Assembly: GCA_964596185.1 (NCBI GenBank)
Contig: CAZQUE010000062.1
Location: forward strand, 1-26,533
Source: DYKG01 sp964596185
GTDB lineage: Bacteria > Muiribacteriota > Ozemobacteria > Ozemobacterales > Ozemobacteraceae
Length of the DNA stretch: 26,533 nucleotides
Direction of reading: 5' to 3'
This document shows positions 14,313 to 22,826 of the stretch, piece by piece. How positions within the stretch are numbered: position 1 is the first letter of the stretch; every line of letters begins with the position of its first letter. Both the position numbers and the translations under genes were made by a program. Below the pieces are notes generated by a model, which was given only the letters and a program-made list of their open reading frames with translations, was not told the DNA's origin and did not search any database.

Positions 14313-17300
14313 GTGAGAACTTTGAAAAGAATTAAACAGTTTCTAGTAATTCTGCTGCTGTTGGCCTTGGCCGCCGCGCCGTTGGCGCAAGCTGCTGAAC
14401 CTGTCAAAATAGGGGTTTTGCACAAAGAAAGCCTGAGCGGCTGGGACTACGACTGGGCCGCGACCGTCTCGACCCTGAACCGCGATATTCCCGACCAGCG
14501 TTTTGAAATGATCGTATTGCCCTGGATGGAACTCAAGGAGGCTATCGATAAGCGAGCGGTCGATTTCGTTATCGCCAGTCCGATATTCAGTGTCGAAGCC
14601 GGATACGATGGCAACCTGACGGTTATTGCCACTTTGAAGCGCGAAAGTGAAGAACTGCGTGGTTTTGAAGAACTATACGGTTCGGTAATTTTCTGGAAAG
14701 CGGACAACTCAAGAATAAAGAATCTCTGGGACATAAAAAACAAAAGAGTTGCTGCCGGCCCGGTTTTATCGATCGGCGGCTGGTTGGCCGCGGCCCGCGA
14801 GTTTGCCGAACGGGGTATCGACCTGAAAAAATACTGTGCCTCGATATCGCACTATTACGACGATGAAAAGGTTTTTGCCGAAGTTCTGCAGGGTCGCGCC
14901 GATTTCGGGATCTGCCGCACATCGGCGCTCGAAGAAGAAATACTCCATGGCCGCCTGCAGGCCGGCGAGCTGATAATCAGCAGTGAATTCGTCGCCCATG
15001 AATTGCCGTTTGCCTGTTCGACCCGTCTTTATCCTGAATGGTCTTTTGCCAGCGTAAGCGGCATCAATGAAGGATTGGTCGAAAAAGTTGCGGTAACCCT
15101 GATAAAGATGACTGATGAAGTAGGCCCACAGCGAACGACCTGGGGCATTCCCGCCAATTATACCCAGGTGCACCTGCTGATGAAGACACTCAATATGGAA
15201 CCCTTCGCGGCTGATTCATCGCTGATCAACACCGCGCTAAAAACCTTGAAACGTTGGCTGGCACTGTTTTTTGCTGCCATTTTGGTTCTCGGAACGATGG
15301 TATTCGTTTTACTGCGACTCAACTATAAACTGCACCGGGTTACCGAAGAGCTGGAAGAGCAGCGTGCATTTCTCAAACATTTGATTGACTCGATACCGGA
15401 TTTGATTTTCGTAAAATCGCAAAACGGCCGTTTCATCATGTGCAATCGTGGCTTTGCCGAAGCATTCGGTTATCAGACAGAATCATTGCTCAATAAATAC
15501 GAAGAAGAAATTTTTCCGGCCGGCTCACCCCTTTCAGAAGGTGATGATCGCATCAACGCCAATCTCGACTCGATAAAATTCACAAAAAGACTTGAATTGA
15601 GCAATGCCCGCTCAATTTATGGTGAAATCATCAAGGTCGCCTGCCGACTTTCAGACAAAAGCGAACGGAGAATCGTCGGTATTATTCGAGATGTTTCAGC
15701 CAATTATCGTGCCAGACAAGTTCAACGCCAGCGCGAAAAACTCATCACCGGAATTGCCGAAGCAGCCCATCGGGTTATCGGCTCGGAAAAGAGTCTCGAT
15801 CTTTCACTTCCTGAAGCGCTTACCGCGATTGCCCGAGCGGTAGAAGCCGACCGGGTAGGAATATTGCGGGAAAAACTCGACGACGATTGCGAACGTTTCG
15901 GCTGCTTTTCCTGCTTTCATTTAAGTAATCAGCCATGTCGAGGAGGCACTCGTGAAACCGTCAGCAAGATTGTCCATGACAATGCCGAAAGAATGCGGGC
16001 CGGGCAGGTCTTCGGTCGCTCGATTTACGACTATTCCAACGATGTTCGGCAAAAACTGGCAGATATCGGTATCAATTCGCTGTTGATCATTCCCGTGTTT
16101 GTACATCGTCAATTCTGGGGCTGCATGGAGGTTCATTGTATTGAAAATGCCAGGGAATGGCACGAGTATGAAGTTGCAGCATTAGAGCTGGCTGCGGAAA
16201 TGTTCGGCTCGATGATCGAGCGTAGCCAGGATTTCAGCAGACTGGTGGATTACCGCGACCGGCTGCGCCTGGCACTTGATTCAGCCGGGCTTTTCCTTTG
16301 GGAATTCGATTTTGCCAATGAGGTCAACATCACTCCCGACGATCTTTATCAGAATCTTGGCTACATCGCCCGCGAAGAGATCGACAATGCCCGACGCGAA
16401 GGCTTCTCGATCATTCATCCCGATGATCATCTGCTGGTACGCAACATTGCTCAAAACGAAACATGTCAGTTCGAAGTGCGACTGCGCAGCCAGAATGGCC
16501 GTTACATCTGGCACTTCTTCATCGGTCGCAACTATTTCGATGCCGGGCACCGCCACCTTAAACTCATCGGCTTCTTCAGAAACACCAGCAGCGAACATGA
16601 GCGAGAAATGGCCCTACGCATGGAAGAAAGCCGCAATGTTCATGCCCTGGCCGCGGCCAGCGCCGCAAGCTGGGAGTTCGTGCCCGAAGAGGGCCGTTTT
16701 TACTGGTCAAGCCATATCAAGAATCTTCTCGGTTACAATCCGGAAATCTTTTCACCAAACATCGAATCAGTGTTTCAGGTCATTCACCCCGACGATCTGC
16801 CTGCCGCCAAAGGCGCAGTTAGAAAATATCTCGCCGGAGGCAAGGAACTGCGCTTCGAATGCCGTTTACGCAAATTCGACGGCAACTACAGCTGGTTCGC
16901 CAATATCGGCACCATGGTCAAAGACCCGGAACTCGACGAAGTGCGATACTACGGCATCATTCTCGATATTTCCGAAACCAGGGCCCTCCAGCAAAACCTG
17001 CTCGAAGCCAGATTCAACGCCGAAGAGATGGCACGGCGAGCGCAGATGGCAAGCATGGCCAAAACAGAATTTCTCGCCAATATGTCCCACGAAATTCGCA
17101 CACCGATGAACGGCATTCTCGGCATGCTCGAACTACTGCTGGCAACTGAACTGAACAATCGCCAGAAAGAATTTGCCAACCTCATTTATCGCTCGTCACA
17201 CTCGCTGCTTGGCATTCTCAATGCGATACTCGACCTGTCAAAAATCGAAGCCGGCAAACTTACTCTAGAAATGGTCAACGTCAATCTAAAAAAACTGGCC

Positions 17301-18998
17301 GAAGAAGTGGTCTCTCTGATGGAGCCACTGGCCGAAAAGAAAAAAATAGAAATGGTGCTGCGCTATCCGCCCGAAGTGCCTGAACACGTTGTCGCCGACG
17401 GCGGCAGGATCAGGCAGATTCTGACCAATCTGGTCAACAATGCAATCAAATTCACTGAGGAAGGCTTTATCAGCATCGAAGTCGGTTGCAAAACCATTGA
17501 AGAAGAAGACCGGGACGCAGGAGTCTTCACTTTCTGCGTTAAGGATACTGGCATCGGCATGGATGAACAACAGCAATCCAAGGTGTTTGAAAAGTTCAAC
17601 CAGGCCGACACCTCGATTACTCGACGATTCGGCGGCACAGGTCTTGGTCTGACTATCTGTAAGGAACTGTTGGCACTGATGGGCAGCAAAATTCACATAG
17701 AGAGCGCACCAGGTGTCGGCACCCGCATCTGGTTCGATCTACCGCTTGAAATTGTCGGCAAGGAAAGCGACAAGGAACGCGAATTTGATCTGCCGCTGAA
17801 CATACTGGTAAGCGGAGAGAATGAACCGGTGCGCGAAACCATCTGCGAAATTCTGCAGGCCTGGCCCTCGGTTAAATACCAGATCGTCGCTCCCGCAGAT
17901 TTAAATGCGCAACTACAGAACTTCAGCGACCAGAATCGCCAGACCATTGCCCTGATTGACCTGCCGCCGGGCTCCAAAGATTTTTCCCCGCCCCATATCG
18001 ACAACCTGGAAAACCATGCCGGTTGCATTTTTCTGATGACCCCAAGGCAACTCACCAATGCCGGCAAAATTGAAAGCCGCGAGCAGAAGATCGCTCTGAT
18101 CGGAAAACCAGTCACAGATTCAAAGCTTTATGAAGCGGTCAGAGAGCTGCTCAAAGCCACGGAAAGCCGAATCAACAGCTACTTTGTCCGCAGATCTCAC
18201 GAGCGACCGGCCTTCACTCCGGCAGCTGAGCTAAAATTCAATCTGAATATCCTCGTCGTCGAAGACAACGAAATAAATCAGGAAGTGGCCCGCGGCATCT
18301 TCGAACTGTTCGGTTGCAGCACCGATATCGCCGACTCAGGCCCCACCGCCCTTGAATTGCTTGAAAAGAACAGCTATGACGTGGTTTTTCTCGATTGCCA
18401 GATGCCGATAATGGATGGCTTCGAAGTAGTGCGAAGAATACGCCAGATGCCCGAACCGATCGGCAAACTGCCGGTCGTGGCCATGACGGCACATTCTATG
18501 CCTGGCGACCGGGAAAAATGTCTTGCTTCAGGAATGAACCATTACCTGGCCAAGCCGATAAATCCGGACTATCTGGCACGCATTCTTGAAAAGCTGGCCG
18601 AAAAAAAGCCTCTCTCCGAATCTGAAACGGTCGAGTCGGCAAATGCTTCCGAAGTCCTGGATCGATCGAGAATAAAGCGTATCTTCGCCAAAAAAGTCGA
18701 TCATCTCGAAAAAATCTTCTCGGCCTGCCGCAGCAATGTTGAGCAACAGCTGGAAATCGCTAAAAACGCCCGCAAACAAAAGGATGATGCAACCATGATC
18801 AGGGCTTTTCATACCATCAAGGGCTCGGTTGGGAATCTTGGCGGGAATCTGGCCCATGATGCCGCCGAAAAGCTTGAACAGGCTGCGAAGGACGGAAAGC
18901 TCAACAAAGTCAGCAGGCTGACCAAGGCCTTCCGGGCTGCTTTTTCCGAGTTTGAAAAGGAGCTTGAAGAAATGATCGCAGAGTTGAAACGGAAATAA
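14313..18998 (+). CDS. Hybrid histidine kinase with PhnD-type periplasmic sensor, PAS/GAF, receivers and HPt
   Basis: This 1561-residue protein starts at GTG 14313 (no strong Shine-Dalgarno sequence), which gives a good signal peptide cleaved after AQA (27). Domain order by eye: a phosphonate-binding-like (PhnD/PF12974-type) periplasmic domain (about 30-290), a transmembrane helix (about 315-337), PAS (355-465), GAF (475-640), two PAS (650-895), and HisKA with NMSHEIRTPMNGILGM (phosphorylated H926). Next are HATPase with NLVNNAIKF, DTGIGM and GGTGLGLTI, a degenerate receiver (1160-1280; the usual acidic pair reads SGE), an intact receiver (FLDCQMPIMDG, D1361) and HPt (AFHTIKGS, H1500). The intact His-Asp-His chain should pass phosphate to an unseen regulator. 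PhnD-type sensors occur in TtrS-like kinases; the ligand here is unknown. No response regulator gene is adjacent. Confidence 0.9.
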   Translation: MRTLKRIKQFLVILLLLALAAAPLAQAAEPVKIGVLHKESLSGWDYDWAATVSTLNRDIPDQRFEMIVLPWMELKEAIDKRAVDFVIASPIFSVEAGYDGNLTVIATLKRESEELRGFEELYGSVIFWKADNSRIKNLWDIKNKRVAAGPVLSIGGWLAAAREFAERGIDLKKYCASISHYYDDEKVFAEVLQGRADFGICRTSALEEEILHGRLQAGELIISSEFVAHELPFACSTRLYPEWSFASVSGINEGLVEKVAVTLIKMTDEVGPQRTTWGIPANYTQVHLLMKTLNMEPFAADSSLINTALKTLKRWLALFFAAILVLGTMVFVLLRLNYKLHRVTEELEEQRAFLKHLIDSIPDLIFVKSQNGRFIMCNRGFAEAFGYQTESLLNKYEEEIFPAGSPLSEGDDRINANLDSIKFTKRLELSNARSIYGEIIKVACRLSDKSERRIVGIIRDVSANYRARQVQRQREKLITGIAEAAHRVIGSEKSLDLSLPEALTAIARAVEADRVGILREKLDDDCERFGCFSCFHLSNQPCRGGTRETVSKIVHDNAERMRAGQVFGRSIYDYSNDVRQKLADIGINSLLIIPVFVHRQFWGCMEVHCIENAREWHEYEVAALELAAEMFGSMIERSQDFSRLVDYRDRLRLALDSAGLFLWEFDFANEVNITPDDLYQNLGYIAREEIDNARREGFSIIHPDDHLLVRNIAQNETCQFEVRLRSQNGRYIWHFFIGRNYFDAGHRHLKLIGFFRNTSSEHEREMALRMEESRNVHALAAASAASWEFVPEEGRFYWSSHIKNLLGYNPEIFSPNIESVFQVIHPDDLPAAKGAVRKYLAGGKELRFECRLRKFDGNYSWFANIGTMVKDPELDEVRYYGIILDISETRALQQNLLEARFNAEEMARRAQMASMAKTEFLANMSHEIRTPMNGILGMLELLLATELNNRQKEFANLIYRSSHSLLGILNAILDLSKIEAGKLTLEMVNVNLKKLAEEVVSLMEPLAEKKKIEMVLRYPPEVPEHVVADGGRIRQILTNLVNNAIKFTEEGFISIEVGCKTIEEEDRDAGVFTFCVKDTGIGMDEQQQSKVFEKFNQADTSITRRFGGTGLGLTICKELLALMGSKIHIESAPGVGTRIWFDLPLEIVGKESDKEREFDLPLNILVSGENEPVRETICEILQAWPSVKYQIVAPADLNAQLQNFSDQNRQTIALIDLPPGSKDFSPPHIDNLENHAGCIFLMTPRQLTNAGKIESREQKIALIGKPVTDSKLYEAVRELLKATESRINSYFVRRSHERPAFTPAAELKFNLNILVVEDNEINQEVARGIFELFGCSTDIADSGPTALELLEKNSYDVVFLDCQMPIMDGFEVVRRIRQMPEPIGKLPVVAMTAHSMPGDREKCLASGMNHYLAKPINPDYLARILEKLAEKKPLSESETVESANASEVLDRSRIKRIFAKKVDHLEKIFSACRSNVEQQLEIAKNARKQKDDATMIRAFHTIKGSVGNLGGNLAHDAAEKLEQAAKDGKLNKVSRLTKAFRAAFSEFEKELEEMIAELKRK

Positions 18999-19030
18999 TT
19001 CGCATTTTATGTTAGAATGACGGCGAATTA
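18996..19030 (+). promoter_or_regulatory. trkA promoter inside an inverted repeat
   Basis: TAATTCGC (18996-19003) and GCGAATTA (19023-19030) are perfect 8-bp arms; the left arm begins with the TAA stop codon of the kinase gene. The 19-base interval contains an extended -10-like TGTTAGAAT (19010-19018). The arms could be an operator, or stem-loop bases in read-through transcripts. Function is inferred. Confidence 0.4.
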
Positions 19031-19048
19031 AATAACGGGAAAAGACAA

Positions 19049-20419
19049 ATGCGAATAGTTATCTCAGGTGGCGAAGAATTAGGTTATCTGTTCGCCCAGC
19101 AATATTCCAATGAGCACGATGTACATGTCATTGAAACCGATCAGGCCAGAATAACCGAGCTGGAAAAGCTAGATCTGCAGGTTGTTCGCGGCAACCCTAC
19201 CAGTCTTTCGACCTTGCAGGCCGCCCAGGTTGCCGAGGCCGACATTTTCATCGCCTGCGCCCATTCAGATGAAGTCAACGTAATTTCATGCCTGGCGGTA
19301 AAACAGTTGGGCAAGGCAAAAACCTTCTGCTTCGTCAACAAGATTCACTATTTTGAAACATTTGCCGGAGACCTCGGCGAAAAGCTGGTCATCGACAGCC
19401 TTATCTGGCCGGAATTGCTTCTTGGCGAATATATCGCCCAGATTATTTCCGTTCCTGATGCCATCGACGTAAAAATGTTCGCTCATGAAGGACTGAAATT
19501 ACTGGAGTACCGTTTCAAGAGTGACGACGTTCACGTCGGCAAAACATTGAAAGATCTGCAGCTGCCCAAAGGCACCCTGGCGGTCGCGATTTTTAGAGAT
19601 GAAAAGGTTATTATTCCCGGTGGCGCGACGACCTTCTGCGCCAACGACAAAATCATTTTCATGGGTCTTGCCGATTCAGTGCGGCGGGTTGAAGGTCGCT
19701 TCAACCGCAGTTCAAAAAGTCAGGCAAATGTAATCATCATCGGCGGCGGCAATGTCGGCTACATTATTGCCGCAACCCTCAGCCAGCATGCAAATATAAA
19801 AATCCGCCTGATCGAAAAATCGCATGAACGCACGCATTTTCTCGCCGAGAATCTTCCCGAGTCGGTTTTACTGATGAATGCCGACGGTACCGATGTCGCC
19901 ATGCTCAAGTCACAGCAGGTTGAAAGCTGCGACTGCCTCGTCGCCATGACTGGCTCAGATGAGAAGAATCTGATGGTCGCTCTCAGGGCCAGGCATCTTG
20001 GCGTAAAGCGTGTAATCACCCGGGCTCACTCGATCGACAACATCGACTTCTTTGAAAGCCTGGGAATAGACGTTGCCCTGAGCTCGCAATTGAATGCAAT
20101 TCAGACAGTTCACCGCAGCATATCCGACAAGGCCATCGACATTTTTGCCTTCTTCGAAAAAGGTAAAGCTGAAATACGCGAATTCGTTGCGCCGGCGGAC
20201 TTTCCGCCGACACAGCTGATCAATCTGAAAATGCCCGAAGGCGTGATTATCGCGGCCATTAGGCGCGGCGGGCGAACGATTGTTCCGCACGGCCAGGACA
20301 AGATCAAGGGCAAGGATCGTTTACGCGTTTTCTGCTCGGTCGATCAGGGCGAAAGTTTCAGTGAATACCTTGAGAACATGACCAGAGAGCATCTGGCTGA
20401 AGCGGAACAAGATGCTTAG
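19049..20419 (+). CDS. trkA: Trk potassium uptake regulatory protein TrkA
   Basis: This 456-residue protein has the standard TrkA layout: two copies of RCK_N plus RCK_C. The first Rossmann motif is GGEELG (7-12), with Glu where the second Gly of GxGxxG is normally found; the second is canonical (GGGNVG, about 233-238). Acidic residues at the ends of the second strands (VIETD, LIEKS) suit NAD(H) binding. TrkA forms a cytoplasmic gating ring on TrkH and lets nucleotides control potassium uptake. It overlaps trkH by 8 bases. The altered first motif may mean that the first site binds a nucleotide differently. Confidence 0.93.
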   Translation: MRIVISGGEELGYLFAQQYSNEHDVHVIETDQARITELEKLDLQVVRGNPTSLSTLQAAQVAEADIFIACAHSDEVNVISCLAVKQLGKAKTFCFVNKIHYFETFAGDLGEKLVIDSLIWPELLLGEYIAQIISVPDAIDVKMFAHEGLKLLEYRFKSDDVHVGKTLKDLQLPKGTLAVAIFRDEKVIIPGGATTFCANDKIIFMGLADSVRRVEGRFNRSSKSQANVIIIGGGNVGYIIAATLSQHANIKIRLIEKSHERTHFLAENLPESVLLMNADGTDVAMLKSQQVESCDCLVAMTGSDEKNLMVALRARHLGVKRVITRAHSIDNIDFFESLGIDVALSSQLNAIQTVHRSISDKAIDIFAFFEKGKAEIREFVAPADFPPTQLINLKMPEGVIIAAIRRGGRTIVPHGQDKIKGKDRLRVFCSVDQGESFSEYLENMTREHLAEAEQDA

Positions 20420-21875
20420 ATTCAGTCTGATAATCGCAGTCGTAGGCCTTATTGTCCAGAGTTTTTCTGTGGTAATGGTGATTCCGTTGCTGGTTTCACT
20501 GATGGTCGGGCAATATGGTTCTACATGGCTTTTTCTGCTATGCACTCTTGCCGGGTTGGCTTTTGGGCGCCTGACCATGCGACTGAATCCGAAGCGTGAT
20601 TTCAATGACCTGACCAGGCTCGAAGGCATGGGCGCAGTTGCTTTTGGCTGGCTTTCAGTTGCGCTTTTTGGCTCCATTCCTTATCTTGGCAATGGTTTTG
20701 GCTTTGTCGATTCGCTATTTGAGGCAATGAGCGGCTTTACCACTACCGGGGCCACCATTCTCTCGGATTTCAGCGTTTTCAACAGCTCGATGTTTTTCTA
20801 TCGCGGCTTTACCCAGTGGCTGGGCGGCATGGGCATTCTCGTGCTCTTCATCGCCATTCTGCCTCATCTGGCGATCAGTGGTCGTCAGCTTTTCTTTGCC
20901 GAGACCTCATCGGCTTCGACCGAAAAACTCACCCCGCGCATAGTTCACACTGCCCGCAGTCTTTGGGGCTACTACTTTTTTCTAACTCTGGTTCAGGCCT
21001 TTACCCTTATCTGGTTGGGAATGCCGGCCATCGATGCCTTTGCCAACACGTTCACGACCATGGCCGCAGGCGGTTTTTCGCCTCATCCGCAAAGCATCAT
21101 GGGTTATCAATCTGCAGCGGTTGAATGGGTCATCATTCTTTTCATGTTTCTGGCCGGAGCGAACTTCACCCTGCAGGTAAAAGCGGTAAAAGGAGATCTG
21201 AAAGCCTTTTTCGCCAATTCCGAGTTACGCATTTATCTGCTGATAATTGCGGCATCGTCGATTGTCTTAACGGTTCTTCTAACATCTACCTATCAGAGTA
21301 ACGATCTGATCGACAACTTTCGCATCGCCATTTTTCAGAATCTGAGTATTCTCACCACTACCGGCTTCGCTTCGGTTGATTTCGAGCTCTGGAGTGAATC
21401 AGCCAAAACGGTGCTGTTGCTGTTGATGTTCATTGGCGGATGTTCAGGTTCGGCCGGGGGCGGTATAAAGGTTATCCGCATGCTTCTGTTGATCAAATAT
21501 CTACGCCGGGTGTTGCTACGCACCATTTACCCGGAAGTCGTATTGCGCATCAAACTGCAGAACCGCACTTTCAAAGAAACCGACGTGCAGCCGGCAATTT
21601 CTTTCGTGATGCTTTATTTCTTTTTCTTCGCAGTGGGTGGTTTTGCGGCCTCTTTGCTGGAAAGTAACATGGTTGTCGGATTCAGCGGAGCAATCGCAAC
21701 TCTTGGCAATATTGGCCCCGGCTTTGGGGCAATCGGGCCGATGGGCAGTTTTGCCGGCCTTTCGAGCCTGACCAAGCTGATCTACACTTTTCTAATGTGG
21801 ATCGGCCGCCTGGAAATAATGGCACTGGCGGTATTTTTACGCCGCGAAACCTGGAGTGATGCCCGCTGGTCCTGA
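20412..21875 (+). CDS. trkH: Trk potassium transporter channel subunit TrkH
   Basis: This 487-residue inner-membrane protein has four pore repeats. Selectivity-filter segments are visible: FTTTGAT, FTTMAAGGFS, LTTTGFAS and TLGNIGPGFG, each with the key Gly. The glycine-rich gating loop GGCSGSAGGGIKVIR, which regulates opening in TrkH/KtrB proteins, is present. Length is as expected (about 480). It overlaps trkA and should form the K+ channel whose opening TrkA controls. After its stop the sequence reaches a scaffold gap 40 bases on, so the operon end is unseen. Confidence 0.94.
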   Translation: MLRFSLIIAVVGLIVQSFSVVMVIPLLVSLMVGQYGSTWLFLLCTLAGLAFGRLTMRLNPKRDFNDLTRLEGMGAVAFGWLSVALFGSIPYLGNGFGFVDSLFEAMSGFTTTGATILSDFSVFNSSMFFYRGFTQWLGGMGILVLFIAILPHLAISGRQLFFAETSSASTEKLTPRIVHTARSLWGYYFFLTLVQAFTLIWLGMPAIDAFANTFTTMAAGGFSPHPQSIMGYQSAAVEWVIILFMFLAGANFTLQVKAVKGDLKAFFANSELRIYLLIIAASSIVLTVLLTSTYQSNDLIDNFRIAIFQNLSILTTTGFASVDFELWSESAKTVLLLLMFIGGCSGSAGGGIKVIRMLLLIKYLRRVLLRTIYPEVVLRIKLQNRTFKETDVQPAISFVMLYFFFFAVGGFAASLLESNMVVGFSGAIATLGNIGPGFGAIGPMGSFAGLSSLTKLIYTFLMWIGRLEIMALAVFLRRETWSDARWS

Positions 21876-21915
21876 TTCTGGCGATTCTGGGCACATGTTT
21901 AGGCAGCAATCTCGA

Positions 21916-22015
21916 NNNNNNNNNNNNNNNNNNNNNNNNNNNNNNNNNNNNNNNNNNNNNNNNNNNNNNNNNNNNNNNNNNNNNNNNNNNNNNNNNNNNN
22001 NNNNNNNNNNNNNNN
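21916..22015. other. Assembly gap of 100 Ns
   Basis: Exactly 100 Ns, the conventional placeholder for a gap of unknown size. The true distance between trkH and the sequence at 22016 is unknown. Confidence 0.99.
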
Positions 22016-22045
22016 TTTCAGCAGTGTACTGCTGAAAATTTTTCA
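22016..22045 (+). terminator. Hairpin after the gap, possible terminator
   Basis: TTTCAGCAG (22016-22024), loop TGTA, and CTGCTGAAA (22029-22037), then ATTTTTC. The stem is perfect and a short T-run follows. It could end a gene hidden in the gap, or trkH. Confidence 0.5.
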
Positions 22046-22121
22046 GCGCTGATTCTTCATCAGCAAGGTACACTATCAAGAAAGCCCTGTATTAATCTTG
22101 GTTTTAGAGGCTTTTTTCAAG

Positions 22122-22138
22122 TTGGCACGACTATTGCT
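22122..22138 (+). promoter_or_regulatory. Sigma-54 (RpoN) promoter
   Basis: TTGGCACGACTATTGCT matches the sigma-54 consensus TGGCAC-N5-TTGC, with the essential GG (22124-22125) and GC (22136-22137) 12 bases apart. The start would be near 22149, with a leader of about 60 bases before the ATG at 22209. Such a promoter needs an enhancer-binding activator; none is encoded in the window. Confidence 0.8.
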
Positions 22139-22208
22139 TTACTAAGCGCATCAAGTTTAAAAGTTAAAAACTCAATAAGTTAGCAAGATAATCAGGAGGG
22201 TGTTTATT

Positions 22209-22640
22209 ATGCGTAAGACTATCGTTAGCTCAGTATTGGCTCTTTCACTTCTCGTAACTCCAGTATTCGCCGGTAATCCCGGTCAGGCAGATCAGGCCGG
22301 TCAGTCAACTCAGGCCGGTCAGTCAACTCAGGCTGGACAGCATGCCGGACAGTGCGGCAATCATCACAAAACCGGTTTCTGGAAAAAAGTTAAGAAAACC
22401 ACCAAAAAGGTTGTTAAGAAAACCGTTAAAGCCGTTAAAAAAGGTTACAAAGCCGGCAAAAAAGCTGCTGTAAAAACTGGCGACTGCATTCAGAACAAAG
22501 TAATGGATTCAGGCGTAGCAATCAAAAAAGCAGTTACCGGCAAAAAATGCAAAACCTTCGTAAAAGGTCACTATGACAAAAATGGCAAGCACACCAAAGG
22601 TCACTTCAGAAAAGTTGGCAAAGGTTGCTGCAAAAAGTAA
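22209..22640 (+). CDS. Secreted polycationic Lys-rich protein, function unknown
   Basis: I place the start at ATG 22209 (143 residues): AGGAGG (22194-22199) lies 9 bases upstream and would overlap the alternative GTG at 22200. A clear signal peptide (RKTIVSSVLALSLLVTPVFA) is followed by Gln/Gly repeats (QAGQST repeated) and then a long Lys/Val block (KKVKKTTKKVVKKTVKAVKK). The end is KGHYDKNGKHTKGHFRK with a C-terminal CCKK. Five cysteines and several His are present. The Lys-rich stretch recalls histone H1-like tails and so could bind DNA, teichoic-type polymers or polysaccharide. That is inference; I recognise no family. It is the only gene in the window with a sigma-54 promoter, and a strong hairpin follows. 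Confidence 0.82.
   Translation: MRKTIVSSVLALSLLVTPVFAGNPGQADQAGQSTQAGQSTQAGQHAGQCGNHHKTGFWKKVKKTTKKVVKKTVKAVKKGYKAGKKAAVKTGDCIQNKVMDSGVAIKKAVTGKKCKTFVKGHYDKNGKHTKGHFRKVGKGCCKK
22287..22338 (+). repeat. Tandem 18-bp coding repeat
   Basis: CAGGCCGGTCAGTCAACT is repeated within the coding region, with a third diverged start CAGGCTGGACAG. It gives QAGQST repeats in the mature N-terminus of the Lys-rich protein. The copy number could differ between strains. Confidence 0.7.
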
Positions 22641-22697
22641 TCAACCGGATTTCAGGTTGAATTGAACAAAGATTAATCGGATTTACTTCGAATAACT

Positions 22698-22751
22698 AAA
22701 CACCCTCGGGTTTCTGATCGAAAGGTCAGATCCCGGGGGTGTTTGGTTTTT
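22698..22751 (+). terminator. Strong intrinsic terminator
   Basis: AAACACCC (22698-22705), then CGGG and TCTGA on the left, pair with TCAGA, CCCG and GGGTGTTT (22737-22744) on the right around a GAAA loop, followed by GGTTTTT. It ends transcription of the Lys-rich protein gene. Confidence 0.85.
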
Positions 22752-22809
22752 GGAATTCCGGGACATGTGCTGAACTCGAAGAGTTCAGTGACGTGTCCCA
22801 CGGAATTCC
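22752..22809. repeat. REP-like palindromic element
   Basis: GGAATTCC (22752-22759) pairs with GGAATTCC (22802-22809), GGGACA (22760-22765) with TGTCCC (22794-22799), and CTGAACTC (22770-22777) with GAGTTCAG (22781-22788) around GAA. This long imperfect hairpin lies between two convergent genes, directly after the terminator. It resembles palindromes associated with REP-associated Y1 transposases; no such transposase is here. Confidence 0.6.
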
Positions 22810-22826
22810 GGATTTATACCCAATTA

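Larger units (their letters stand above)
21876..22208. other. Intergenic region with scaffold gap
   Basis: No gene is visible in these 333 bases. They hold 40 bases after trkH, the 100-N gap, a hairpin at 22016-22045, and the sigma-54 promoter and leader of the Lys-rich protein gene. Because the gap length is arbitrary, missing genes between trkH and 22016 cannot be excluded. Confidence 0.7.

Noticed and set aside
16276..17109. 277-residue plus-strand frame
   Set aside because: It is an out-of-frame shadow of the hybrid kinase, whose own frame holds PAS and HisKA motifs.
21837..22079. Minus-strand frame through the N gap
   Set aside because: Most of it is Ns; it overlaps the end of trkH and has no supportable content.
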